DNA of 64,000 nt from Arcuatula senhousia. Its lineage: Eukaryota; Mollusca; Bivalvia; Mytilida; Mytilidae. Under the pieces are notes generated by a model. The model made no database searches. It worked only from the letters and a program-made list of their open reading frames with translations, and had not been told where the DNA came from. The DNA lies in assembly GCA_963971305.1 (NCBI GenBank), contig OZ020303.1, positions 61,752,867 to 61,816,866 of the forward strand, in the 5' to 3' direction. Of the stretch, positions 54,328 to 64,000 are shown piece after piece. Made by a program: the position numbers and the translations under genes. Numbering within the stretch: the stretch's first letter is position 1; each line of letters opens with the position of its first letter.

Positions 54328-54545
54328 TTATAACATCCCTGGTAAGATATTTAATGTTTCTGCACTGCACTGCTTATTTTTCTTGTCAATTGGTTTCATC
54401 TGTTCAACCAATTGGCTAAGCAATTTTTAAAATTGCCAAGCCAGTTACTTTGAAAAGTTGAACAGTTGGAATTGGTGGACGATCACGCCTTTGATTAATG
54501 CACAATAACTGTTTTGATCCGGTACCTTTGTACAACAACCTACCG

Positions 54546-55679
54546 AAGAAATATGTAATTAATATAACCATAAAAAGAACCTAAATAATCATTCTTTTAT
54601 TGGCGCATCATTTGCCTGTCAGTCTTGATTTCCTTTCCTCGTAAATCGACATGTAGGTCAGTCAGTTGATATAATTACATTGTTTGTTGTACATTTGATG
54701 ATTTTATGATATATTCGCGTTTGGAGAGTTTTTCAGCTGTTCAAGTGAACCATTTTCTATCTTTCCCTTTTTGGCCGGATTTCACGTAGTAAAAAATCCG
54801 GGTTATTAAATGATGAATGTCTGGTGGCGGGTGACGGGCGACGGGCCGGTTTGGGAAAATAATTTTCGTAACATTTTTCTCAGCAACTAATGATCACACC
54901 CCTTTGATATAGCATCAGCACGGGGTCCCTGCAATGTGATTCGATTTCCGATCTGTCGTTTACCTGCTTCCTGTTTAACGATTCTGGCCATTTTTGATTT
55001 TGACAGAATTTTCCGTTTTATGTCGTCAACTTGCAGCAAAGTGGCATGCATATGTGCCACTTTGGCACCGGCTACCTGTCGTCTTGTGGCATCACGGCAA
55101 AAATCATTTCATAACAGATTTTCAAGCGGCAGATTTATATAATGCCACAGCCTCTTGATATTTTGTATACATAGCATCGTCTAATTGTACTTTATCATCG
55201 GATGTATATGGTTCAATTAATATAAGTAGCTCATCTACTTCCTTACCGAATACTGAAAATGTTACAAATATTTTTGAGGCGGCCGATGGGTTTATTTTGT
55301 TCTCCGTTATTGGCAATTTTCATTTTCCGTGAATTGTGATAAATTGTTGATATTTTTCCGTGCATCGTGATTGGATATTGCACGCGAACCGTTCTCAGCA
55401 AAGTATTTTGTCCGTGATTCGTTTTAGGTATGTTTTACAGTAATACACAGTCAAACGGCTTTTATCCGTGAACAAACATTTAGCCATATTTCCGTGTTTC
55501 GTTATTTGCATTTTTTATTCTTCGTGATTCGTGATCAGGACCCATTTTAATATTATCCATTTTTTTACTTTTAACTGTGTGTGAATGAGAGGAGTGTTAT
55601 TCGTATGTGCATGTATCCGAGTCAAGTACACTCTCAACAGAGGCCGACTCGTAATCGGGAAGAAGAAGGACCCCCATTT
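54546..55679. other. Intergenic DNA with one hairpin-ended repeat fragment
   Basis: Positions 54770-54850 carry TTTTGGCCGGATTTCACG, an AAAAAATCCGGGTTATTAAA arm and a GGCGGGTGACGGGCGACGGG run: the 5' end of another hairpin-ended repeat family, truncated by about 54900. Otherwise I see no gene. Confidence 0.4.
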
Positions 55680-56838
55680 TTGTCTCGCCTGCGACGAATA
55701 GTCGCGGAAGGCGAGACATAGGTATTACTTTCCGGCGGCGGCGGCGGCGTCGTAAACTTTTTTGTAAGACTTTTGTGGACAATGAATTGCTTGAAAAGTA
55801 TAATAGCTAGGCATCTGATATTTGGTATACAGACAGTTCAGGTTATGGTTTACGCAACTGTCACCATGCCATGTGACCCTGACCTCATTTTCACGCTCCA
55901 GTGACTCTGTGAACTTAGGTCTTTTTTCAGGCCGTAAACTTTTTTGTAAGACTTTTGTGGACGATGAATTGCTTGAAAAGTATAATAGCTAGGCATCTGA
56001 TATTTGGTATACAGACAGTTCAGGTTATGGTTTACGCAACTGTCACCATGCCATGTGACCCTGACCTCATTTTAACGCTCCAGTGACTTTGTGAACTTAG
56101 GTCTTTTTTCAGGCTGTAAACTTTTTTGTAAGACTTATGTGGACGATGAATTGCTTGAAAAGTATAATAGCTAGGCATCTGATATTTGGTATACAGACAG
56201 TTCAGGTTATGGTCTACGTAACTGTCACCATGCCATGTGACCCTGACCTCATTGTCACGCTCCAGTGACTCTGTGAACTTAGGTCTTTTTTCAGGCTGTA
56301 AACTTTTTTTGTAAGATTTTTGTGGACGATGAATTGCTTGAAAAGTCTAATAGCTAGGCATCTGATATTAAGTATACGGACAGTTCAGGTTATGGTCTAT
56401 GCAACTGTTACCATGCCGTGTGACCCTGACCTCATTTTCACGCTCCAGTGAATCTGTGAACTTAGGTCTTTTTCAGGCCGAAAAACTTTTTTGTAAGACT
56501 TTTATGGACGATGAATTGCTGGAAAGTTATAATAGCTAGGCATCTGATATTGGGTAAACAGACAGTTGTGGTTATGGACAACGCAACTGTCACCATGCCA
56601 TGTGACCATGACCCCATTTTTACACTCCAGTGACTCTGTGAACTTAGGTCTTTTTTTCAGACAGAAAACTTTTTGTAATACTTGTGTGGACAATGGATTG
56701 CTTGAATAGTATAAAAACTAGGCATCTGTTATTAGGTATACTGACACTTTTTGTGTTTATATCAAGAAATGAAAGCTTAGGTAGTTGATTTTAGCGATGG
56801 TGCCGGCAGGCGAGACATACTTTTAGTGGCCACACTTG
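55680..56838 (+). mobile_element. TGTCTCGCC repeat family, complete copy with 182-bp core units
   Basis: The 5' hairpin is TGTCTCGCCTGCGACGAATA then GTCGCGGAAGGCGAGACATA, followed by a GGCGGCGGCGGCG run. The core repeats 'gtaaacttttttgtaagact' at 55752, 55934, 56116 and 56298, exactly 182 bp apart, then diverged starts near 56480 and 56663. The 3' end is GGCAGGCGAGACATACTTTT, then AGTGGCCAC and ACTTG before TT. Same architecture as the AGCTCACCTG family but unrelated sequence. Confidence 0.75.
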
Positions 56839-57410
56839 TTATATGATAGCGCACACGATAATATACAAAACGGTATACCTGGCAACTACATAACACAGTT
56901 TCTTGATATTTGGAATGTAGTACCCCTGTTGTAGTATACAGAGGCGGATCCAGAAATTCTGAAAAGAGGGGGCCACTGACTGGCATAAGAGGGGGCCGCT
57001 TTGGTCAAGCTTCAATGATTTCCTATATATTCAACCAATATATATTCAACAAAAGCCCCTCCCCCCTGGATCCGCCTATGGTATATTTTACTTTATAGTA
57101 TGAAGCGACATAGCTATCAGTTTGTTATAAGCCAATTTATTTAAAGTCCCCCCACCGAAAAAAATAGAGAATAAAAATAAAAGAAAAAAGGAAAAACAAA
57201 AACAAAACAAAGCATAAAAAGAAAACACCAAACACCAAAGAATGTACAAAACACAAACCTAAAGTCAAAATAAACAACAACAAACTAAAAAAACTTACTA
57301 AAATTATACGAAGAACATGGTCCAAAGGGTCGATGGGACGAAGCTGTATTACTGAACAGAGCGACGCATGCGTCAAATTTACTTCCTGTTATTCCGACAA
57401 CTTTGTCGAG
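56839..57410. other. ARPC4 upstream region
   Basis: Contains a small inverted pair (GGCGGATCC near 56943, GGATCCGCC near 57067) around 'ggggg' tracts, an A-rich stretch (57155-57300), and presumably the ARPC4 promoter and leader just before 57411. I see no TATA-like motif at a convincing distance. Confidence 0.35.
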
Positions 57411-60400
57411 ATGGTGGGTGTATTTTTAATAAGATTTTATTGCAAAAACATACAATTTTACTATATTTATAGTGTTCAAACTGTAAAGCAAATACACACT
57501 TGTTGAATGTTGTTCCGTGAGACATGTTCTTGAAGTTAAAATCACAGAAATTTTGTAAGAAACTTTTCATTTCCTGATTCTTCCAACCGGAAGCTTTCAG
57601 ATACAAGCTTACTCATCTACACTGATTGAAGTTGTATATCACGTAATTAAAGTTTGAGAGGTGTGTAAAAACTTTTGACAATGCTTATTTTGGCCACTGT
57701 ACAGATCTTACACATGTACCATATCCCATTGGCATGGATCAAATCGAAATGTCTAACAGTGCTTACAAATAAATATGTACAGATTTCATAAATGTGTTTT
57801 ACTGAATTAAAGAAATAAGGTCAGACATATGTTACTTCATGAGTTTGTACAGTTTTAATAAATATCTAACTTTTAACTGGTGAGAATTTGAAATAGTATG
57901 AATCCACATGTGCATATTTCCAGGTCATTGTAAGAATGAAGAAAATTTAAACCCAAGAAAGTTTAGGTCATGATCACACAAAAGTTATACAGTCATACAA
58001 AGCTAAATGAGAGGCAGTAACTAAAGTTTTAGGACTTGATTTTTTTTTCAGTTCCAGTAAGATTCCAGTTAGTAAGTTGTACATGTAGCTACACATGTAT
58101 TGTTTCTACCTGAAGTTGCTACAGACATGATAGACTATGCACTGTAATGTATATTGCTTGTATTCTATTTTCAGTCTGCCACACTGAAACCATATCTCAA
58201 TGCAATAAAGCATACTTTAACAGCTGCTATTTGTGTACAAAATTTCAACTCTCAAGTTGTTGAACGTCACAACAAACCAGAAGTAGAAGTCAAGTAAGTT
58301 TTACATACAACATAGTTTTGTTATTTTCATAGGTTGTCAATTATAATTATACAAAGGGTGTAAAATAAATTGGTTTCAAGATGCATGCTTATGGATATAA
58401 TACAATCAAGAAACACTACGGTATAACATAACATAACATATCTTTTATTTCCAATCAGGAGCCCACTGGGAGCAAAGAGAGTTGTACATGTAGAGGAAAA
58501 GAACATAATTGATAGATTACACATAAAATACAATAGACAACATGGTGATACAGTCAATAAACAATGTATAAGATGTTAATGTTGATCAATGTCCATATAT
58601 TGAATACAATATATCATAAATAAAATATTAATTTAGTAAAAAATATCTTTATCCAGTATAAATCTGGCAGTGGCATTTAGTATATCAGTGTCCTCATTAC
58701 TAAGTAAAAATATCATTTTGGAAATGTTTGATAGACTAGAAAAATTGGGATACTTTTGGGCAATAAGGTTAAATAAAATATTTCTTTTTGTTTCAAATTT
58801 TGAACAAACACATAAAAAGTGTGTTTCGTCTTCAACTTCCCCAGAGGAACAGTTTGTACAAGTTCTCTCAGATCTAGGTGTATTGGAGAAACGCCCTATT
58901 TCAATTTGTAGTCTATGGGCTGATATTCGAAATCTACAGATAGCTTTTCTTTGATCAGGGTTGTTTATTTTCAATAAAAAATTTTCGAATCCAAAATGAT
59001 CCTTGATTTTGAAATAAGTACATAGTTTTCCATCAAGTTTAGAAAGTCTATAATTATACCAATTGTCCAAAAGCTTTTCCCTTAGTATTTTTTCAAGCAT
59101 CTTTTTAAATTTATAGCTACTGTGATTACTTGAGTCTGTATTTATACCAAAATAATTCAATAGCTTTGAAACAAAAGTATACCAGGTGAATCTATTACTA
59201 CTGTCAAAATTTTTACTACATAAATATGCATCTTTTAATAATGGAAAATCAGATGAGAGGTTTTCAAGTCTATACCAATAATTAATGATTGATTTAATAA
59301 TGTCAAAATATAAAGGAAACCTTCCAAGTTCAGATAATACAGCAAAATTCACACTTTTCTTATGAACTCCTAAAATACATTTACAAAATTTGAGATGTAA
59401 TTTTTCACATGGCATGTTATTAAATATTTTATCTAAATCAAAAGACGTTCGCATTTTTGAGTTAGAAGCACAATAACTTCCCCAAACTTCTGAGTTATAC
59501 AACAAGATAGGTTTCAAAGTATGGTCAAAAATATGTACACATGTGCGAAGACTTGGACTTAAACTTAAAAAGTCACTTCTTAACTTATAATAAGCCTTTA
59601 ATGATTTATTATAAAGTTCAGTCCTCATTTGATGAAATGACCCTGATGCTGTGAAATACATCCCTAAATATCTATAACATGAGACACATTCTAATTGATT
59701 ATTTTGTAAAGTAAAATTTTCAGAAATTTTCCTTCCAGCTTTATTAAAAATTAACACTTTAGTCTTTTTAATGTTGACCTTTATACACCAATCATCACAA
59801 AATTGTTCTAGCATATTCAGCCTATCTTGTAATCCTTGAGGGGAGCTCGAAAATATAACAATATCATCTGCATACATTAAGCAGTTCAGTTTTTTACTAT
59901 GTAAACTGACCGTGTCTGAACAGGCTTGAAGGTAATTTGGAAAGTCATTAATAAATATTTTAAACAAGGCGGGGCTTAAATTGTCACCTTGTCGAACCCC
60001 TAGCTTAATGAAAAAGTCTTCAGTTAAAGAATTACCAATTTTAACACAAGCTTTACTGTTTTTATACATAGCGCATATTATATTGTAAAATTTTGTTCCT
60101 ACATTCATATCTATTAGCTTTAATTTTAAGCCACTATGGATAACACTGTCAAAAGCCTTATTAAAATCTATAAAGCAACAAAAGAGTTTGCCATTCTTCT
60201 GGTGACAATATTTCTCAATAAGAGTTTTAAGTATAAAGACATGGTCTGCTGAACGGGCATTTTTTGTAAATCCAATCTGTGTTGGACTGATTAAGTCATT
60301 TTTCTTTAAAAACTCTTCCAATCTTGTATTCAAAATATTGTTGAAAAGTTTACCAATTGCACTAGTAATAGTAATGCCACGATAGTTAGATGGATTTGTT

Positions 60401-63333
60401 GGGTCATCTGATTTAAAGATAGGGGAAATGTAACCATTTGCCCAAGAATTAGGATAAATTCCAGATTCAAGACACATATTAAATATCTTTTTCAGACAGG
60501 GTTGTAGAAATGATTGACTACTTTTTATCATTTCATTGGAAATGAGGTCCATACCACTGGCCTTCCCACTTTTTAATTTTGCAATAGCTTGGTTAATTTC
60601 TTTATTTGTTATTTCAAAGTCTAGTTCATTAAAATTTTGGAAATCTTCTCTTCCTGTTATTTCTGGTATATGTACATGTATAGAAAACAATTTGACATGT
60701 CCTTAAAGCCTTTAAATACATGTACATGTATATTGGGGCAATAAAAAAATCAGAAGCCTTAACAGAAGTCATGTCCATACTAAGGTTGCTTTTGCAAGAT
60801 CAAAACAAATACAAAAGAAACTACAAAATAATTGTCCATGCAAACATTTGATAAAAATGACATTTGTGAAAAAATATTACTTTAAATCTATGGATCACAG
60901 TGAATTAAATTAAGAGGGGGTAAAGTTGAAAATTTTAGAAATTTGCATGATTTTGAAATAATTTTGGAAACTGTCCTTTTGAAGGACCCTACTGAATGCT
61001 AGAAAAAATCCATGCTTGTGATGCTCCTGATTTAAAAATCAGGGTTGGCAAAAACCCGGGTTTTAAGAGTATTTCCCAGCCCAGCGGGAAATACTGGGAA
61101 AACCCGGGTTTTACTGGGTTTTATTGGGCAATACTGGGCATTACTGGGTAATAAGTTTTTTCTTATTAAAATATCATCAAATACCTACATAACAATCAAT
61201 ATTAAGATGTGTATGTACACTTTTTAGTAAAATCTAAACGAAAACACTATTAAAACAGATTTAGAGAGTGAAAGATTAAATTTTAATTAAAAAGATATAC
61301 ATGTTGTATATGTGATAAATTTTCCATGTATAGAAATGCAAAATGATCTATAAATAACCTGATATGGCCTTATACAAATTCAATGTTTTTTAATGCATAT
61401 ATGTCTCATTCTTATAAATACACAAGCCCTACCTTTTAACAATTAGACAAAATTATGATGTTTTGATTACTAATCCTTATTTTATCTTTTCATGTATATG
61501 GTTTCACAATTCCGTTTTGTTTTATAGCCTGGGGTTTCATAAATAATTAGCATAGATTAAACAACATGTATTGTCATTATTGTCAAAATTGTAATGACAG
61601 TAAAAAAAATTATAGCAAAAAAGTAGTGCAAATATACAAATTATTGAAGTAATGCATGAAAAGTAATGTCAAATACAAATAATGTATGAATTTTGTAGAT
61701 AAGGAAAAATTTTGAAGCATATAATACTATTAAATAGGATTTTTTTCATGAATAAATTCTTATTACCCAGTATTGCCCACTTTGATGATTTTAAGGGTAT
61801 TGCCCAGCCCGGGAAAACCCGGGTTTTCCCGGGTGGGAAAACCCGGGCGGTCAATACTTTGCCAACCCTGTTAAAAATGTTTTTAATACAATCAATGATT
61901 TGAAACAAATTATATTAAAAGAAAACAAGCTACTTTTTCTTGTAGGTCATGTGTGCCCTTAATGGCTTACCTAATTTTCAAAGAAAAAAGTGTTAAAAGG
62001 ACTTTGAAAGTTTTTGAAAACAAGAGTGCTCAACCAGATAATGAAGGAAAATTTAGCTCATAGTAATACAAAAATATTGACATTTCTACCATTAATATCC
62101 TTTGGGAGTTTATTAAAAGCTGAACTGAAAAAAAAAACCAAAACATGTAAATAAATAATTTTATATTTAACAGGTCAAGTAAGGAGTTACTTTTAACACC
62201 AGTTGTGATTAGCAGAAATGAAAAGGAGAAAGTTTTAATAGAAGGCTCAGTTAACTCCCTTAGAATTAGCATAGCAATCAAACAGGTAAAATTACTAAGA
62301 TCACTGAAATAGACATACAAGTTTTAACAAAACAACAGCATTGCATGATGCCAAGTAGTTCATTTTGTACATTGTTTCAAAGTGGTTTTTTTTTAAACAA
62401 AGTGTGAATACATGTATAAACAAAAACAAATAAAAAGCTAACCTAGAGATTTGTTTTAATACAAATGCAACTTGCAAGCAAATACAAATATGAAATTATG
62501 CGTAAAACTGTTTGAAATTTAAATAACAAGGACCAAAAAGCACTCTGCTTGTAATCAGAACTGTGCTCTGCTTCCAATTATTCTTTTGCATTTCATAAGT
62601 GAAACATTACTCTTACAAGAATATGTCAACTTGTCTTTAGTATAATCTAAGATTTCAAAATGGAACATTTTTTTAAAGTGATGTGTCCATGGCTCCCTTT
62701 ATACTCAAATTCAGAATAGTGGTACCTTTATCAATTGAATTTAAATGACACCAACAGGTTTGACAATTAGGTGTCTTAAGAGAAGAAAGAGGTTTAAAAT
62801 TAGGTCAGTGAAGCTGGTCAGCCATGACACACCTGTTGAAGTAAAACTCATAAAAAGAATATCACTTCAGGTAGAAATTTAAATGGATCAAACTGACCAT
62901 TTGATCAGTAATTATTGGACAGGTGAGATCCATTTAAATTTCTACCTGCATTGATATGCTTCATGATTTAATACTAACAACAGGTGCTTCATGGCTCAAC
63001 AACTTCACTGACCTAATATTAAACTTCTTTCTTCTCTTAAGACACCAAATTGGCAAACCTGTTGGTGTCATTTCAATTCAATTGAAAAAGGTACCACTAT
63101 TCTGAATTTGAGTATAAAACCATCCTTACATCGAGAATGTAATTTCAAATAATTGCAAGTAAGGTACTTCTTTCTTTTTATAATCAAATTTTATTTCAAT
63201 AATTAATAAATTTAATGATTTGCTATTTTTTTTATAGGCAGATGATATTGAAAAAATCCTTTGTCATAAATTTACACGATTTATGATGCAGCGAGCAGAA
63301 AACTTTGTTATACTTAGAAGAAAACCTATTGAG
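57411..63333 (+). CDS. ARPC4: Arp2/3 complex subunit 4 (ARPC4/p20), first four exons
   Basis: Core scaffold subunit of the Arp2/3 complex, which nucleates branched actin filaments. Exons: 57411-57413 (ATG only), 58175-58293, 62174-62285, 63238-63333; phases match throughout, and 110 residues are visible of the usual ~168. The sequence follows the family closely: [108 protein letters not shown]. The rest (the GYDISFLI region to the C-terminus) lies beyond the window. The start exon codes for Met alone before a GTGGGT donor; this is inferred because exon 2 begins at the family's residue 2 with no ATG of its own. Intron 2 holds an antisense LINE and a hAT element, intron 3 a 421-bp palindrome, and intron 4 a hairpin-ended repeat. 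Confidence 0.94.
58421..60702 (-). mobile_element. 5'-truncated LINE, antisense in ARPC4 intron 2
   Basis: Minus-strand retroelement: RT ORF 60690-58633, a 3' UTR of about 190 bp, and a microsatellite tail (TATGT)n at 58421-58440. An in-frame stop at 60703-60705 marks the probable 5' truncation point. No target duplication was recognised. Confidence 0.82.
58633..60690 (-). CDS. LINE reverse transcriptase, 685 codons
   Basis: Non-LTR retrotransposon polymerase, 5' truncated (the first codon is TTG, no true start; the endonuclease is absent). RT blocks: [101 protein letters not shown]; and the catalytic YADD box near residue 273, followed by [14 protein letters not shown] and YLGMYF. The C-terminal domain ends with [16 protein letters not shown] and a CTNC...DETHFLCVC cysteine-histidine motif common to several LINE clades. 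It is clearly a different lineage from the ORF at 52389. No stops or frameshifts, so the copy is young. Confidence 0.9.
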   Translation of the reverse strand: MFSIHVHIPEITGREDFQNFNELDFEITNKEINQAIAKLKSGKASGMDLISNEMIKSSQSFLQPCLKKIFNMCLESGIYPNSWANGYISPIFKSDDPTNPSNYRGITITSAIGKLFNNILNTRLEEFLKKNDLISPTQIGFTKNARSADHVFILKTLIEKYCHQKNGKLFCCFIDFNKAFDSVIHSGLKLKLIDMNVGTKFYNIICAMYKNSKACVKIGNSLTEDFFIKLGVRQGDNLSPALFKIFINDFPNYLQACSDTVSLHSKKLNCLMYADDIVIFSSSPQGLQDRLNMLEQFCDDWCIKVNIKKTKVLIFNKAGRKISENFTLQNNQLECVSCYRYLGMYFTASGSFHQMRTELYNKSLKAYYKLRSDFLSLSPSLRTCVHIFDHTLKPILLYNSEVWGSYCASNSKMRTSFDLDKIFNNMPCEKLHLKFCKCILGVHKKSVNFAVLSELGRFPLYFDIIKSIINYWYRLENLSSDFPLLKDAYLCSKNFDSSNRFTWYTFVSKLLNYFGINTDSSNHSSYKFKKMLEKILREKLLDNWYNYRLSKLDGKLCTYFKIKDHFGFENFLLKINNPDQRKAICRFRISAHRLQIEIGRFSNTPRSERTCTNCSSGEVEDETHFLCVCSKFETKRNILFNLIAQKYPNFSSLSNISKMIFLLSNEDTDILNATARFILDKDIFY
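61040..61870. mobile_element. hAT-type non-autonomous element with 8-bp target duplication
   Basis: The left end is CAGGGTTGGCAAAAACCCGG and the right end (reverse complement) CAGGGTTGGCAAAGTATTGA. Perfect 8-bp repeats TTAAAAAT flank it at 61032-61039 and 61871-61878. Both ends carry inverted CCCGGG/AAACCCGGGTTTT and ACTGGG-type repeats. The AT-rich centre has no ORF. It lies in ARPC4 intron 2. The ends and duplication length are typical of hAT. Confidence 0.88.
62698..63118. mobile_element. 421-bp near-perfect palindrome (hairpin MITE)
   Basis: The left arm starts TTTATACTCAAATTCAGAAT and the right arm ends ATTCTGAATTTGAGTATAAA. The arms stay inverted through GGTGTCTTAAGAGAAGAAAG, GGTCAGTGAAG and AGGTAGAAATTTAAATGGAT, leaving a loop of about 40-50 nt near 62895-62930. 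If the true ends are TACTC, a TA duplication flanks it, as for mariner-type MITEs. It lies in ARPC4 intron 3, so the pre-mRNA would carry a hairpin of about 190 bp. Confidence 0.85.
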
Positions 63334-63375
63334 GTAAGCTTTAAATTTCTATTCAGTTGTAATACGGTGGTTTTA

Positions 63376-63787
63376 TTTTTATACCCCGCCACACGAAGTG
63401 GCAGGGTATATGTTATACCCTCAGTTTTTTTCGGTGTCTGTCTGTCCGTCCCCTGAAGGTTTCCAACCAATAACTTGAAAACGCCTCACAGGATATTTTG
63501 CACAGCTGTTAAGTACAATTAAATACAGGTCAAATTCGATTTCCAGCATGATCCAAAAAATAGTTTTTGAGATAGGCCACTTTGAAAAATCAAATTTCAT
63601 GAAATTTTGAGTTTCTGACCAATAACTTGAAAACGCGTCAAGGGATTCAAATGCACAGCTATTTAGTACAATAAAATACAGGTCAAGTACCATTTCCAGC
63701 ATGATCCAAAAAAAAGTTTTCGAGATTGGCCACTTTGAAAAATCAAATTTCATGAACTATTGATATTATATTGTTGCGGGGTATCAT
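63376..63787 (+). mobile_element. Short hairpin-ended repeat in ARPC4 intron 4
   Basis: The 5' hairpin TATACCCCGCCACACGAAGT then GGCAGGGTATA (63380-63410) is followed by GTCTGTCTGTCCGTCC, then two 152-bp units ('gtttccaaccaataacttga' at 63459, 'gtttctgaccaataacttga' at 63611). It ends near TTGCGGGGTATCA, an inverted match to the 5' end. A small member of the hairpin/microsatellite/tandem-core class. Confidence 0.65.
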
Positions 63788-63810
63788 TTAATGTCTCATT
63801 ATATGCCCTA

Positions 63811-63996
63811 TTTTTATTCATGGGGTGTCAATTTTTCTTGGTTTTCGTGGGTGGGGTTGTACCACGAAATTTGATACCCCACGATAAGAAAATTTAACAT
63901 TGATCTGTATGCTGCAGACTTCAAAACCACAAATTTAATCATCCATGAACTTATCAATTTTTTTCATATGAAGAAAATAAATGAATCCACAGTAAA
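63811..63996 (+). repeat. MITE family M1, complete copy at the window edge
   Basis: TTATTCATGGGGTGTCAATT on the left and AAGAAAATAAATGAATCCAC then AGTAAATG on the right, with 'gtgggtggggttgtaccacg' inside. Same family as the copies at 6038 and 34825. Confidence 0.6.
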
Positions 63997-64000
63997 TGTG

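Larger units (their letters stand above)
51199..54513. mobile_element. Palindromic element split by a LINE insertion
   Basis: The left arm (51199-51475) contains TTATTGTACATTAATC, then GGCGTGATCATCCACCAATT and 'gtaactggcttggcaatttt'. Its reverse complement appears in two blocks, 54325-54513 (outer arm) and 52058-52138 (inner arm, 'aaagattaaatttgcacatt'). The LINE at 52139-54327 separates those blocks. The centre (51690-52020) is an AT palindromic satellite. Outer homology may extend to about 51145 and 54545 at low identity. No clear target duplication was found. Confidence 0.75.

Overview
The window is AT-rich animal nuclear DNA from a lophotrochozoan, most likely a bivalve mollusc and probably mussel-like. 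Three things point there: compact exons split by GT-AG introns, invertebrate-style orthologues of conserved animal genes, and very dense short repeats of types I associate with bivalve genomes (hairpin-ended repeats with CGTCCGTC runs, and a hammerhead-like 'CTGATGAGTC...GACGAAACGC' repeat). The taxon is inferred, not proven.

Four host genes, all on the + strand, can be assembled exon by exon with consistent splice phases. (1) 502-7247: the 3' ten exons of a USP4/11/15-type deubiquitinase, whose start lies upstream of the window. (2) 24669-34186: a complete nine-exon mitochondrial carnitine/acylcarnitine carrier, SLC25A20. (3) 41645-48331: a nine-exon, divergent CDC20/Fizzy-family APC/C activator. 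(4) 57411-63333: the first four exons of the Arp2/3 subunit ARPC4, which runs off the right edge. They are unrelated housekeeping or cell-cycle genes and show no operon-like logic.

Most of the remainder is mobile or repeated DNA. There are two LINE reverse transcriptase ORFs: one + strand at 52.1-54.3 kb, and one antisense inside ARPC4 intron 2. There are two hAT-type non-autonomous elements with perfect 8-bp target duplications. Four long-inverted-repeat elements each have a 9-bp direct flanking duplication (18759-24630, 25136-25630, 37593-38508, 38859-40092); the last carries a decayed zinc-finger ORF. At least eight hairpin-ended elements carry tandem cores and resemble Helentron-associated repeats. 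One small MITE family occurs about six times. Three arrays have exact periods of 146 bp, 46 bp and 35 bp.

The most notable points are: (a) a 5.9-kb foldback element whose arms are built from a 46-bp minisatellite, inserted 29 bp upstream of the SLC25A20 start codon; (b) a complete hammerhead-ribozyme-like catalytic core 47 nt upstream of an SLC25A20 splice acceptor; (c) four AGGTCA half-sites spaced DR1-DR1-DR3 in SLC25A20 intron 1; (d) the recurrence of 9-bp duplications around inverted-repeat elements with unrelated ends; (e) a LINE inserted into the arm of an older palindromic element. All boundaries and repeats were read by eye; no alignment or database search was run.
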